64,000 nt of DNA from Asparagopsis taxiformis (GCA_030407315.1 JALQPE010000317.1:157166-221165); one strand, 5' to 3'; counted from the first letter of the stretch, positions 10,474-21,904 are shown. Notes: generated from the sequence alone by a model not told the origin. Made by a program: numbers and translations.

Positions 10474-13400
10474 CTGTTCACTCGCTGTGCCTCGACAAAG
10501 GCAACTCGTGTTTTGTTTGCCGCCAATGCTTCACAACCGTTCCGTTTCCTGGACACTCTTCATGACGCATCCTCGTCATCACGCGCATACACGCCACGAC
10601 GAATCAGCACTGTAATCGCTGCGACCATCCACCACGAGACACCACGCCCGCCTCCACTCACACTCGGTTGTACCCGTCACCAATTGTCACAAACTTTACA
10701 CTATCCATCGTCGCAAAGCTGCTCGTCGACTGACGTACCATATGTTACCACATGAATACGCCATCGTCCGCGCTGCGTGTTACAAACAGCGTCGTCTGTC
10801 CCACGCATTTCTCCTGCAAACCGCACGTTTGGTCAACGCCACTGCCACTGCACCAACTTTGGCAAGCCTAATCGTTTATTGAAAAGTGCGCTGTACAACT
10901 TGCTCATCGACACTACTCTCATACTAATTTAGTTGCCATTCAACACACGCAATGGCTATCGCACAGGTCGGCCGCACCGTCCTCAAGATGAAAATGGCAC
11001 ATGTCATGGTGTGCCGTGCGCGCCGCGCAGTTTCAACAGCCACACAATTTGCAGCATGCATGCGTCCATAAAACCGACGCGCAACCACTCGTATGTCAAT
11101 GCCATTGGCTGCCGCTCTATGACGGCGCCAGCCATGTTGAAACGGTTCGAATTGATGATGCATACACCTTGTTACGATTTTCAACCCTATTTGTAAACGC
11201 AAGCGTCTCATATGCATTGTGCCAATCCACGTCCATGTCCATGTCGGTCACCGCGACCGGTTCCTCTCTAGCGACGCGCACCTTCTTGCATTGGGCAAAG
11301 CCAACAGCTGTTGCCTCGACATTGAGAGTGCATCTGGTGCGCTTTCGCTTGCATGTTGGTGTGTGCTTGTATGCGTGTGAAATGTCCATTGTGCGTTGCG
11401 CTTCAAGCTATACACTTGCGGTGGCAGACTGGTGGTCGGCTGCGGAGAGAGGTGGACTGGTGGTGTGCCTGCGCCTGCGGCAGCGGCAGCGGTTTTTAAG
11501 CGATGGGAGATTACGTCGGTGGCATTTGGCGAGTAGTGCAAACGATGCTTCTACACAGTGCTCTCCGGGGCGGAAGGTTCTGGATGTTTCGTGAACCGTT
11601 GAACAATAATAGGCGCAAAATTATAATTTATTTGGCCTTCTGTTGAGGGCACTTGTCATGCAACGACTAGTCGGTTGAGATATGAGGACAGCCAATCAAC
11701 TGGCGTATGAGGTCAGTGTGTTGCCGCCCCGTCCTAGTGTTGGTAGATGCGGACCACCTAGCATGACGAGCGGGTAGAAAGAATCGTTTTTCTTAAACTT
11801 GCATTGAGGATGAATTTAATTTCAATTCAACGGTACGCGCGCCAACGTGTACATTCACATCACATTGCGGGGGGCAAAGCGTTTTGCAAACCGTTCTACG
11901 CGTTTTAGGCTAAATAAACAGATTATAGCTAGCTCGGCCAGTGTGCAACGTTGCTCCACGGTTCTGTAAATTTGTTTCGTCCGTCCAACATGCTCGCAAC
12001 CAGTCAGGAGTAGGAATAATGAGCCGATATGCGCGACAGTATTTTGTGGACAGATTAGGGTCTACCTTCACGACCAGCCCGCCAACCTGGCAACGGAGGA
12101 AGAAAACAGTCGCGGTGAGACCTCAATGAGATTTGAGCATGTCAAAGTTTCTTGTCATTTGCACGACGGCGGCCATTTGGTGGTCTGTGGTATACAACTG
12201 GCAGGGTATTTCATGTATGCATCGAAGCGTTAACGCGATTTGTTGACAATTCATTCGGTGATTAAGTAGGGGCTAGACGCGCTCGAGTCGCGGCTGGAGG
12301 TAAGCCTACGGTGTATGCCTTACTTGACTGTGATGAAAGTGCTAAAATGATATGCAAGTTGGCATGGACGTTGATGCAGAACGATAATCAGGGGATTCCA
12401 CCAGCACTCGGCGATGGTGTAGTTGCAGGCTGCAAGGCCATGCAGGGTGACAGTTTGTTTGTTCAGGAAGGGGAGATGAAGAAAAGTTGTCAAGGACGGA
12501 TCAAGATAGGAAGTAGGTGTTGCGTGCCACTTGTACAGTTGATAGGAATGAAAAAGTTTTAGAAAAGATACGAAAAGACAAGTTGTAGCACAAGATGTAT
12601 GCGCTGCGCTGCGCTGCATCCGAAGCGAAAACTGAAGGGTGCATGGAGCGACGTGTGTGTAACCGCGTGGATGCAGCGGGTTTGTGGGTGCAATGACAGT
12701 TTGGTTGGACGGCGTGCAGGAGTGTGTGTGCGACGAGTGGCAGAGGTATAAATTTCGATTTGGATACTGCGATCGCGTTGCAGACGTTTGTAAGCGACTC
12801 GGGCGGAGACAGTGGTTATGACAGGGCGGGAGAGAGGGGTGGATGGGGTGTTGGACGGGTTCGACTTGGGCGGGAATCGTGCCGGTGCAGTGCTTTTAAT
12901 TGTGATGTGTGTGTATTGCATCAAGTGGAACGATGAATGTCAGGGTGAAACGCGGCAGCAAGTAGTGATGTTGAACGATTGGCCTCTTGTCAAAGTGAGT
13001 TGTCAAACGACTTTTCGTCTGCGATTGCTGGGCGGCGAGAATTTTCGTTTCGTTTCATGCAGCGTATGACAGATCATAGACACGTCATACACCGCTGGAG
13101 CGCTTCGTGTAACGAATAGGAATACACTATGGCGTGGATGAAATGGGCGATGATGATGTCAGCGTGGAACGGGTGTATTTTTTACAGTGTACTGACATAC
13201 AGAGAGAGGAGCCTACACTGTTCCATTGCAAGTGTAGAACATGCCAAGTGTACCAGTTGCGCTAGCACGATGGTGTACACTTTGCGATGCACGTCGAGTG
13301 AATTAAAATGCAAGTGTCGCATGGGACAAGTGTATTGCATCGAGACATCATCGGGTGACATCGCCAAAGCCAATCAATTCTACGCAAAGACACCTTCAAA

Positions 13401-14388
13401 TCGGTTCTACCTGGTATGACAAGTGGGATGGGGGCTGCAAGGGCGCGTGGACGCGGGCCGAGGAAAAGGCGCTCGAATCAAAGTGGGAGTTACAAAAATG
13501 GATACGCAAGATGGGCGGTGCCTTATTAAAGGACAAACGCGGGGCGCGCCGGCTCGAGGGGCCGGAGCGGACGGTCCCCATGGTGGTGAAATAAAAAAAG
13601 TTTGCACCGGCCAATAATAGAAGGCGTGAGCGGGTGCTAAACGGGCCATGGAATCGCTCGAGTTGGGCATTGCAATTGGCTGCGCGACGACACATCACTT
13701 TTCAAGGTCGGCAGCGTCGCGACGCATCGAGTCGTGTGTGTGGGCAGCAGTTGCAACGCGCAGACTGGGCGGGGCCGGGCCGGGCCGGGCGTGGTCTAGT
13801 GGTTGGAAAGAGTCTTGGTCGCGAGTGACGATGGTGATTGGATTGAATCGTGTACACGTGGGTCGAGCAGACATCGGATGCAACCGAGACGGCATGGTTT
13901 ACAGCGGTCTGGCGGGCGGGCGGGCGGGGGCGCTGTATTCGATGCAGCTTACCGCGACAACCAGAGCAGTGCAGTGCAGTGCAGTGAATCAAACAATGCC
14001 GCGCATTTCGGAACAAATGGAACGGCCAATTTCAGGTGGCTTGCATCGCTTGTCATACACTATTCCACCATACTGTGCGACGGTGCACCCGCTGAGCAGC
14101 GCTGCGCAGCGTCGGGTAGAGCTGTGCGCGACAGTGGTGCGTGCGTGCAAATCGCTGAGGTGCAGAGTGTTTTTTCCATCGCGCACTGGCAACCAACTCA
14201 TTTATTCTCACAAGATCCATCTAACGCCGCACACCCGTGCAGTACGTTTCGCACAGATGCGGTAGTAACGTCGTCTAGCCCTAGACCAACTCGACTCGCT
14301 ATGTACAATCTTGCCAAGCTATTCACAACAACGGTCCTACAATCCACAAACGACCGTCGACAACTGTCGCATCCGACCAATAACGCTG
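10474..14388. other. Gene-poor 3.9-kb stretch with simple repeats
   Basis: I see no convincing gene. Many ORFs of 60-200 codons overlap on both strands, but they have Cys/His/Arg-heavy random-looking composition. Simple repeats occur, including a GGGCC-type run at 13771-13790 and four GCAGT units at 13966-13985. One 90-codon minus-strand ORF at 11117-11389 looks slightly more protein-like (KRKRTR, an MDMDMDVD acidic run) but lacks support. A spliced gene or a non-coding RNA could hide here. Confidence 0.4.
13966..13985. repeat. (GCAGT)4 microsatellite
   Basis: Four perfect tandem copies of the pentanucleotide GCAGT are directly readable, within the gene-poor stretch. Confidence 0.9.
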
Positions 14389-14772
14389 TCATGGCGCCAC
14401 GCATCGCGTGTTGGTCTCCGTACCCTCGGCGTCCTTGTCGATATCAAATGCGTATTTCCGCAGCAGTAGCGACCGGCTCTGCGCCTTGACGTCCGCCGCC
14501 AGTTTGTGCAGCTCGTCCGCCAGCGCGCTCGGGTCCGGCGTCGCTAGCGAACGGAGCGACAGTAGTGGCGGTGTCCGTCGTTTCGCGCGTCCTTCACAGT
14601 CGTCGCATGTGTGGCGTCGTTGCAGACGCGCCGATGGTGTGCATGTGCATCGCAAACGAGCCGTTCGTTTGCCGATCGTCTTGTGCGCCTTTCTGAGATG
14701 CACGAGCGGCAGTGCGAGTGCCATTGCGCTGCGCGGTGGTGATGGGGTGCTCGAGTGTGTTGGCGCGAGCAT
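14389..14772 (-). CDS. Small unknown protein with a conserved-looking C-terminus
   Basis: A 127-aa reading from ATG 14772; the ORF is open further upstream but runs there through a trinucleotide repeat that is more likely 5' UTR. The N-terminal half is Ser/Thr/Pro- and Arg-rich with a CDDCEG pair of cysteines. The C-terminal half is helical (LADELHKLAADVKAQ) and contains LLLRKYAFDID. The KYAFD string faintly recalls the cyclin-binding end of plant-type CDK inhibitors, but the resemblance is short and I do not assign it. An AT-rich TATAAACA-like sequence lies upstream near 14965-14972 on the minus strand. Moderate support as a real gene. Confidence 0.42.
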   Translation of the reverse strand: MLAPTHSSTPSPPRSAMALALPLVHLRKAHKTIGKRTARLRCTCTPSARLQRRHTCDDCEGRAKRRTPPLLSLRSLATPDPSALADELHKLAADVKAQSRSLLLRKYAFDIDKDAEGTETNTRCVAP

Positions 14773-14773
14773 T

Positions 14774-14817
14774 GTGTTGTTGTTGTTGATGATGATGATG
14801 ATGATGGTGGTGGTGGA
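14774..14817. repeat. Trinucleotide repeat tract (TTG, ATG, GTG units)
   Basis: Consecutive GTT, GAT and GGT-type triplets form a compound microsatellite, directly upstream of the preferred start of the minus-strand small gene. It would lie in that gene's 5' UTR. Confidence 0.85.
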
Positions 14818-15268
14818 GCTGATGGTGATGGTGCGGCTTGTGTTGACGGCGTGAAAAGTGTGCTTGATATAGTTTTGTTCATGGCGCAATGTATGAAAAT
14901 TGAAGCAGGGAGCCGCCGTTTCAAGTATGATGGAGGAGTGCATTGCGCGCGTGGCGCATGGCGTGTTTATATTCTGACATGAGCCATGTCAGCTGACGAT
15001 GGATGGCTGTCGAACGAGTAGGAGCATGTTTGGCGGGAAATATTCCCTCATTTGTCGTATATTGTATGAGCCACTACTACTCCATCTAAAATGCACGTGA
15101 TTTTAACAATCATTTAAAGGCATCAGTCACTTGGAATTCCAATTGTGATCGAAGAGCATCCATCGGCTTTCCGGGCCAATGCAGCTGTCACTGTCCGTCT
15201 CGTTTACGTCACACGACTACGTCCGGTCCCCCATAACCCATTCCACGTCTCGATTTCGCCCGCACACA
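14818..15268. other. Intergenic spacer
   Basis: The spacer lies between the small minus-strand gene (its promoter side) and the 3' end of the UBZ-finger gene. No ORF of note is present. TATAAACACGCC-like sequence on the minus strand near 14960-14975 may be a core promoter. Confidence 0.35.
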
Positions 15269-16587
15269 TCACAATCCGAATCGCTCTCTATACCTCCGAC
15301 ACCATCCTTCGACTCGACCCGCCAATTCCATATTCCAAATCAATTCATCCCTCCCCATTGCCCCGCTAATCATCACCGCTCCACCACTCTTCGCCCCATC
15401 CACATCATCAAACACACCCTTGTTCGACACTCCGCTCCGAAACCTCCACATCAGTCTCTCCACCTCGCCCCGAACCGCATCCACTGTCTCGCCCAATTGC
15501 TCCACAATCGCATCCTCATCGCCCGCTTGCACAATCTCCCGCGCAATTTCCTCCCCAACCGCACAACAATGGAAATCAAACGCTTCCAGTAACACATCGC
15601 CCTTCCGAAGCACCCATTCATCCTCCATCACAACCGCACCGTCCGCTCATCGACCCCGTCCCCAAATGCGCCGTCCAAAACCTCCATCCACTTGCCCCGA
15701 TCCTCTTCAAATCGCCGTTGCCACACCCACCCCGCCCGTCGCAGCATGTCGACATCCCCTTTCATACCGCCGTAACACGACCTGATCCACATCGCAATCG
15801 CCAAACTATCCCCCGTTTCATCCACCAACCCTGCACCCTTCTCCGCCCGTAAAGCACCTGCGTCCTTGATACGCGCCCCGGCGACGCGGTACACACAGCC
15901 CATGACAAACACGACGTCGGCTAGACACGCGCGATATCCCCGGCCAATTGCGACTAGCAGCCACACCAGCCGGTCGTATCCGTCGCACAGCACGCAGTCT
16001 TCGATAATGATCACCGTGAAACGCCGCAGCAGTTGGAGTAAGCCGCCGGTTTTTCGCGCCATAGCAACTGCAATGCGCATCGCCGGGGCGCTTCGTGAGC
16101 GTCGCACACATTTTTGAAGCGCCGATTTCAGCACGCTCAGTGGTAGACGCTCTGCTGGTGCGTCGGATCGCAGTGGTGCAAAGCTGACCGGCGCGCTGGG
16201 CTGTTGGAAGGCGATGTGTAACTTGGTGCGTCGTGCGTTGTCTCGAAGCGCGATGGTGAACGTTTGGGTTATGTCAGCGCACTCGTCGTGTGTGCAGCGT
16301 GCTGATGAGAATATTGGATGCGATGGCGGACTGCGTGCACAGGCGTGGAATGTGCAAGGTGGTGGTGTTGGATCGCGTTGACGTGGCCGGCAACTGTCGA
16401 TGTGCGAATCGAGCAGAACGGCTGACATGCCGATGTTGCAGATTGGACATGACACTATTTGGAGACGAGATCTTCTGGCGGATGGTGTTGCTTTCTTGAT
16501 GCGAGAGCTTGTCGTGAGCTTGGATGCTCTGTTTGTAGGCGCTGACATTGTTCGATGGCACGTGTCGGATGCGAAGGGTGCGTGCAA
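15269..16587 (-). CDS. UBZ4-type zinc-finger protein with helical domain, interrupted by a frame change
   Basis: Near the N-terminus a RAD18/WRNIP1-type UBZ4 finger is present: C47, C50, H62, C66 (CPICNIGMSAVLLDSHIDSC), a ubiquitin-binding module of DNA-damage tolerance proteins. After a linker, residues 150-319 form a hydrophobic helical domain (ALQKCVRRSRSAPAMRIAVA; VIIIEDCVLCDGYDRLVWLL). That frame stops at 15628. A second frame begins one step away and runs to 15269 with 120 residues of similar composition, including LLEAFDFHCCAVGEEIA. This looks like the missing C-terminus. Nothing seems lost at the junction, so a one-base frameshift near 15630-15645 is likelier than an intron. The start could also be the Met at 16548. 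It is divergent from the DUF72 gene. Function in DNA repair is inference. Confidence 0.62.
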
Positions 16588-16785
16588 CGACTGTTTTTAG
16601 TTTACATAAGTTTGTTTGCTGAGCTGTATGACCTGTTGCGATTGTGGCCCATACAATGCGGCTGCTGTCGACTGAAAAAAATTTGAGATCAACGCATCGC
16701 AATTGCTTTTCAATGATACCGTCGACACTTTGGGACGTGCCAGACGCGAACCAACACACGTACGCACACTGACAAATCTCTCGCG
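16588..16785. promoter_or_regulatory. Divergent promoter region
   Basis: About 200 bp separate the divergent start codons of the UBZ-finger gene and the DUF72 gene, which are therefore candidates for co-regulation. No specific site is recognised. Confidence 0.4.
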
Positions 16786-17909
16786 ATGCCGCTCCACATA
16801 GGCACCGCTGGCTACGTATATTCCCATTGGCGCAACGGCATCTTCTATCCACGAGGTCTCAAACAAGCCGATGAGCTTTCCCACTATGTGCAATACTATT
16901 CCAGCGTGGAAATCAACGCGACCTGGCACGCCTTTCCGCGCATCCAAACTCTGGCGAAATGGCGTTCCGCTGCGCGATCGCACACAAAGTTTGCTCTCAA
17001 GGCCCCCAAGCTCATCACCCATAACAAGCGTTTCCGTGACACCACACTCGATATAATCTCCTTCTGTCAAACGGCTACTGAGGGTCTTGGCAACCATCTA
17101 GGACCGTTGCTCTTCCAGTGTCCCCCGACGTTCTCCCTGTCCATCGCCCTGCTCCAAAGCTTTCTCGACGACATCCGCCAGGCTCGCGAGGCATGCAAGC
17201 GCACATTCAGATCGCGCTCGAGTTTCGACATCCAGCCTGGTATTGTGAGCAGGTATACGCTCTGCTTCATTCGCATGACGTAGCGCTTGTGCAAAATGTA
17301 CACGTATTCGACGATGATTTCACCCGCGAGAAACCTCAGATGCATCTACCACTCCCCGATAAATACCGTCTATCATGGTCGTATACGCGCTTCCACGGCT
17401 CCAAGGCTCCGGATATATCCACAAATTTCCCGGACAACGTTTTGCGTCCCTACGTGCGACAGGTTGTGTCGGGAATTAAAAGTGGTAGCAATGACCATTT
17501 TGTGTTCTTTCTCAATGATCTGGACGCACTTGCGACCAAAAATGCGCGCAGATTTGCAGAGCTTGTGGCGGAGGAAGGCGCCATGCCACTTCGTGATGCG
17601 TTGGGTGGTTTTGTTCCCAAGTGGAAGAATGAACGCTCGATAAAATCATTCTTTACAAAAGCAGCTCCTTCGCAAAAGTCAAACCCATCACCGCTGCGAG
17701 GTAGAACCAAAGGCTCATCCTCTGCAGCCGCTTCACTTTCCAGCCCATCCTCTGCAAAGGCGGCTCCCGCAAGTCAGCGTGATTCCATAGCCAAATCGAA
17801 CGTCAAGGTGTCTTCCAAGCCACTGAAAGTCGTTGGTGGAGTGCAGAAAAATGTCAATTCGAACAAAAACCAACACTTCTTTTTTCCAAAGACTTTATCA
17901 AAGAAATGA
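16786..17909 (+). CDS. DUF72 (YecE-like) protein with C-terminal PIP-like motif; one frameshift
   Basis: The N-terminal frame starts HIGTAGYVYSHWRNGIFYP and continues through SSVEINATWHAFP, FALKAPKLITH and LGPLLFQCPPTF. All are typical of the DUF72 TIM-barrel family, whose function is unknown. Near 17190-17215 the homology jumps to another frame, resuming with IALEFRHPAWYCEQV and YTRFHGSKA and ending at 17909. The two halves join without missing family sequence, so a one-base indel (mutation or sequence error) is more likely than an intron. After the barrel an 85-residue basic, Ser-rich tail contains ERSIKSFFTKAA, which resembles a PCNA-interacting peptide with Glu in place of Gln, and a later NQHFFFPK. 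Such tails are not part of bacterial DUF72. The neighbouring divergent UBZ-finger gene hints at a shared DNA maintenance role; this is inference. Confidence 0.8.
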
Positions 17910-18533
17910 CTTTTGCATACCGTATATGTATATCTCGCTCACATGATTTTACCCGGGTTGATCGATCTCCGCTTCCGATCTCTCCCCACCAGCATGTGTG
18001 TTGCTTGTATATTGAATGCAACATGAATCGCGAATTGCTGGTTAGGTTGGGTATGGACTTGGAATTATGGGCAAACTTGTGGTGCGCATTGTTTCTCACC
18101 CATTGCAAATTTTCTCAACTCGAATTAAAGAGTTGTCGGATCTTCACTAATGATGCCTGCTTGATCTAGCTGCCCCTATTTGGAGTGCCCTTGTTCTCAC
18201 CACGTTGTAAGCCGGTACTTTTGAAAGGGTGGCTGTTTTCGACTCTGTGCAACCTTCTTGTTTTGACGATGCTGTTCGCACTGTTCGCTCCGCACTACAC
18301 CCGACAGATATCAATCTGCGTTGGTGCTTCGGTGCTGACTTTGTCCATTCATGCGATTTGATTCATGCCACACTAGTATAAATTGTCCAGCACCAATCGA
18401 AGACTCAACTCAACCCGTCCAACTGCACCAGTACATCTTGAAGAGGGCTATTGAACAAACTTCGTGGAAACGCCGTTCTGCTATTCGTAATCAGAACCCA
18501 AATCAACAATTGATGCAGTGGAAGGACGAAAAT
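17910..18533. other. Intergenic spacer and probable 5' leader
   Basis: The spacer is AT-rich with no supported gene. The downstream ORF is open from an ATG at 18351, but that segment lacks a signal peptide, so 18351-18533 is more likely 5' UTR. Confidence 0.4.
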
Positions 18534-19904
18534 ATGACCACTATGTCTATGAGGTGGCTACTTTTCACTGCGCTTGTAGTGTTTACCTATGTGGCAAAGA
18601 CAGATGCTGCCATCTCAGCAAGGTTGTCTATGAACGAAACACTAGTACAACTGCACCCAAAGAATGAGACTGCTGCAAAATTGAGTGTATGGCACTCTGT
18701 GGAATCTACAAGCACCATAAATGAAACAGTGGGCGCGATGAAAGGCCAAGACATTGTAGCTAATAAGTCGACACCACTTACGGCTGCGCAAACAAACCTA
18801 GGCACTGGACAAAGGACAAATTCAACTACTATTGACGGTGTCCATGCAAGTTTCAAGAGATCGGATGCAAGGATAATAACAACTCCACTACTACCACCAG
18901 GGGCTCGAATTGCAGCTCTAGTGGAGAAGTTCTCAGCAGCACTGGAAGAAGTTGGCATCCATCTGAAGAAGACGATGAGACGTGCGTACAGAACTGACCT
19001 AAAGATAATGATGCACAACTGTTCACATGCTGTTGCTACTGTAGCAGAGAAAAGGTTATACGTCAATTCGGAAAGTTCCGAGAAAGTGCGACCAGTGCGT
19101 GTGGTACTTTCACGCGGGTGGCTGCTAGTTGATGTGGACGAGGCAATGCAGTCGAGTGATGCGAAAAGGACGGTGCATTATCAGATGCCTATGGGACATG
19201 AAAACGCAAGGGTAGATGACATATACTTGTTGGCCAGAGGTGAACGTGGATACGACATTGTGATTCCATTGGTTCAAGAGAGGAAGTCTGTAGAGAATGT
19301 GTCACGGTCGCAGGAAGAGGGGAGGAATTCTGAAGATGAGTATGAATTCCTGAAGGAACAGCTGGCATGTCGAGAAAAGTTTGGGAATAAAGGTGTGGAG
19401 CGGCTGATTTGCACGTGCAATCGGGCGTATGCAGGCCAGCTGGAAGCGCGGTTCAGATGCTTATGGCAGGTTGTTGATCGTGCGGAAGAAGCAGCAAAGG
19501 GAGCAGGGGAGGTACAAGTGGGGCGTAAACTGAAAGAGAAGTGTTTGGGATGTCGAAATGTGAAACTTGGACGGCAAGGCAGCTATGATTGTGTTGTGGA
19601 TGTTTTGAAAAGCATGGCGGGTCTTGGAAGCGGGTTGATCGAGAAACATGGACGTATAATCTTGGCATTGGATATGAATGCTATGGAAGAAAATGATGAG
19701 CGAGTGAGTGGAGTGGCGAAGGCTATATATTTGGGATATATGGTGGCAATAGTATTGTTGGTGGTATGTATGCAGGATGTCTACGCAAAGTATCAAGAGT
19801 ACAAACGGCAGTCTAAAAGGACGAGTGACTTTGGTCGGATGCCGGGGCGGGCGCGGGAGCGAGCGCAATCTCTGTACTCGAGATTGGTCGCTTTGATAGT
19901 GTAG
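18534..19904 (+). CDS. Unknown type I membrane protein with signal peptide
   Basis: From ATG 18534 the protein is 456 aa and starts with a clear signal peptide (MRWLLFTALVVFTYVAKTDA). That is why this Met is preferred to the one at 18351. The ectodomain has several N-glycosylation sequons in its first 100 residues (MNET, KNET, INET, NST) and a Cys-rich part (ERLICTCNRAY, KCLGCRNVK). One transmembrane helix lies near the C-terminus (YLGYMVAIVLLVVCM), followed by about 45 basic cytosolic residues. It is intronless. I recognise no family; topology is the only supported statement. Confidence 0.65.
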   Translation: MTTMSMRWLLFTALVVFTYVAKTDAAISARLSMNETLVQLHPKNETAAKLSVWHSVESTSTINETVGAMKGQDIVANKSTPLTAAQTNLGTGQRTNSTTIDGVHASFKRSDARIITTPLLPPGARIAALVEKFSAALEEVGIHLKKTMRRAYRTDLKIMMHNCSHAVATVAEKRLYVNSESSEKVRPVRVVLSRGWLLVDVDEAMQSSDAKRTVHYQMPMGHENARVDDIYLLARGERGYDIVIPLVQERKSVENVSRSQEEGRNSEDEYEFLKEQLACREKFGNKGVERLICTCNRAYAGQLEARFRCLWQVVDRAEEAAKGAGEVQVGRKLKEKCLGCRNVKLGRQGSYDCVVDVLKSMAGLGSGLIEKHGRIILALDMNAMEENDERVSGVAKAIYLGYMVAIVLLVVCMQDVYAKYQEYKRQSKRTSDFGRMPGRARERAQSLYSRLVALIV

Positions 19905-20332
19905 ATGATACTCGGCTGTGTTGGACAGTGTAAAAAGGATATGAACCGCCACCTACGCATGTACCATTGAGAGGCGAGAATAAATGGCTGTGCAACGCTG
20001 AATTCTGTTTGCAACGGTTTAACGAGCAATGTGTGGCGCAAATGGATGCAAAAGACACTTGTCAGTACGTGGGCGCATCGAAAACTGCATCTCGGTCGAT
20101 CTCATGCAGTGCAAAATTTGCAGCAGTTACCGTCGTTGTTCGCTTCTGCCACTATCTCAACGGGCACGGTGGCGGTTGTACTACAATCTCGTTCATCTCC
20201 GCCCCGATGGGACCGCTCGTTTCACAACTTTCCGCCACCGTTTCACAATGTATCAACTTTACAAATAACACACAACCCATTTCATCCATCCGTCCCCTGT
20301 CCGCAAAGCTCGTCACAATCCATCCAACAAAC
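19905..20332. other. Intergenic spacer / MYB leader
   Basis: The MYB frame is open from an ATG at 19967, but that segment has no features and includes a pyrimidine-rich, leader-like stretch. It probably holds the promoter and 5' UTR of the MYB gene. Confidence 0.4.
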
Positions 20333-21292
20333 ATGAAAACACAACAACCGCAGACCGCCGTTGGTTCCCCAGTGACACCGGCTCTCCAAGAGCCATCTAC
20401 CGACACCGCACTTCATCTGCTATGTCTGGCGGCGGACGGAGCACGACCGCCGCCGCCGCGTCCCAATTTTGTCTATTTACCGCCCTCGTACGAGTTCTCA
20501 CCATCGCCACATCCACCGCCGCCGCCGGTGCAATCGCCCCACACGCCGCCAATGCCACAGACGCAACCACAAGCCCAAACGCAGCCACCAACAGCGGCAT
20601 CGCCGGTGGCGGCGCCGGCGCCAATGCACGCGTCAATGCCGGTACACATGGCGCCACCGCCGCAGTACATGGCGTACCAACCGGTGCCGTATGCGGGGCT
20701 GATGCAGAGCGGCGTGCCGATGGGCGGCTACCCAGTGGCGGCGCCGAGCTACCTTGTGCCACGTGTGCCGCGCATGCTTCAAGTGCCGGTGCAGATGCCG
20801 GTGCAAGTGCCGGCGGTGACGTCGCTATCTGTCGGAGCGGCGATCCGCAAAGTGAAGGGCCCGTGGCGGCCGGAGGAGGACAAGATTCTGACGGAATTGG
20901 TGTCGCGTCTGGGCGCGCGACGATGGACGATTATTGCGTCGCATATTCCGGGCCGTACGGGCAAGCAGGCGCGCGAACGATGGTTGAATCAACTGTCGCC
21001 GGATTTGGCCAAGAGAGCGTGGTCACCGGAGGAGGATCGTATTGTTATGCAGGCGCATGCTCGACTGGGCAATCGATGGAGTGAAATTGCTAAATTACTC
21101 AAGGGTCGTACGGATAATGCTACCAAGAACCGATTTAATACGACGATTCGTCGACAGATTTCGGAGATGGCTGTGGGCAGGAAAAACGTGGATGGCAGCG
21201 GTGTGTGCAGTGCTGTGACAAGTGGGAGCGAAGATAGTTTGGGGAAAAAGGGCATTGATGGCGGAATGAAAACGATGACTGCTTCTTCGTGA
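20333..21292 (+). CDS. R2R3-type MYB transcription factor
   Basis: From ATG 20333 the product is 319 aa. The first 160 residues are Pro/Gln/Ala-rich (activation-domain-like). R2 spans about residues 175-225 (GPWRPEEDKILTELV...RWTIIASHIPGRTGKQ...RW). R3 spans about 228-276 (RAWSPEEDRIVMQAHARLG...NRWSEIAKLLKGRTDNATKN). The tryptophan ladder is intact, with Trp also at the first R3 position where land-plant R3 usually has Phe or Ile. The DNA-recognition helices are canonical, so binding to a MYB-type core (AACNG) is expected. The C-terminal tail is short. The upstream ATG at 19967 would add 122 featureless residues. Confidence 0.9.
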   Translation: MKTQQPQTAVGSPVTPALQEPSTDTALHLLCLAADGARPPPPRPNFVYLPPSYEFSPSPHPPPPPVQSPHTPPMPQTQPQAQTQPPTAASPVAAPAPMHASMPVHMAPPPQYMAYQPVPYAGLMQSGVPMGGYPVAAPSYLVPRVPRMLQVPVQMPVQVPAVTSLSVGAAIRKVKGPWRPEEDKILTELVSRLGARRWTIIASHIPGRTGKQARERWLNQLSPDLAKRAWSPEEDRIVMQAHARLGNRWSEIAKLLKGRTDNATKNRFNTTIRRQISEMAVGRKNVDGSGVCSAVTSGSEDSLGKKGIDGGMKTMTASS

Positions 21293-21904
21293 ACTGCATT
21301 GGTGATGTGTATAGACTCGTTTAGAGATAATATTTTGTTGTCGTTGTTGTACAGCGGGAAGTGAATCAATTATGTTAAAGATGAGCGCAGAGGCTCAGCT
21401 CGACATGGATGCAAATGGTTGCAGCGGTGCGCCAACGGGCATTCGAGCAAATCAATTCCGCCAACGGAAGACATGGGTGGCGGGCAAACGCACACCCAGC
21501 GAGTACAGTTGAGCAGCAGTATGAAACCCTTGTCCGATCGGGTCATCTGTTGCGCAGTCATTTCACTGCCGAGCTTCCACGCCATAACACGACAAAACGT
21601 CGCCATGGCGGCGCTTGTATTATTTTCAATGTTTTCAACTGCGGCGGACTTCTGCATGTTCCTCTCCACTTGTTCATTTTCTATTCGTTCATTCAAATAT
21701 GTGTCGGATACGATCTCCCCTTTCTTCTCCCGCAATACCAACCATCCGTTTGCAACAACGATATACGCTGCCAGCTGTTCCAAGATCCTCTTTACAGTAT
21801 TCTACCTGGGAATCCCGACTCCTTACAGTTCCCACAACGATCTCAGCTTCGCCATCATCCGCGAGATCGACAACGCATCATTTCTCCTCCAGCTCTACCT
21901 ATCA
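21293..21904. other. Intergenic spacer / upstream region of the lyase gene
   Basis: No supported gene. The lyase frame is open far upstream, but the sequence encoded there is not transit-like, so it is treated as promoter and 5' UTR. A first exon in this stretch cannot be excluded. Confidence 0.35.

Noticed and set aside
13803..14489. 228-codon plus-strand ORF
   Set aside because: Its composition is random-looking, it overlaps a microsatellite, and it ends over a minus-strand ORF that looks more protein-like.
14389..14772. CDK inhibitor of the plant KRP type
   Set aside because: Only the KYAFD string is reminiscent; the rest of the C-terminal signature is missing.
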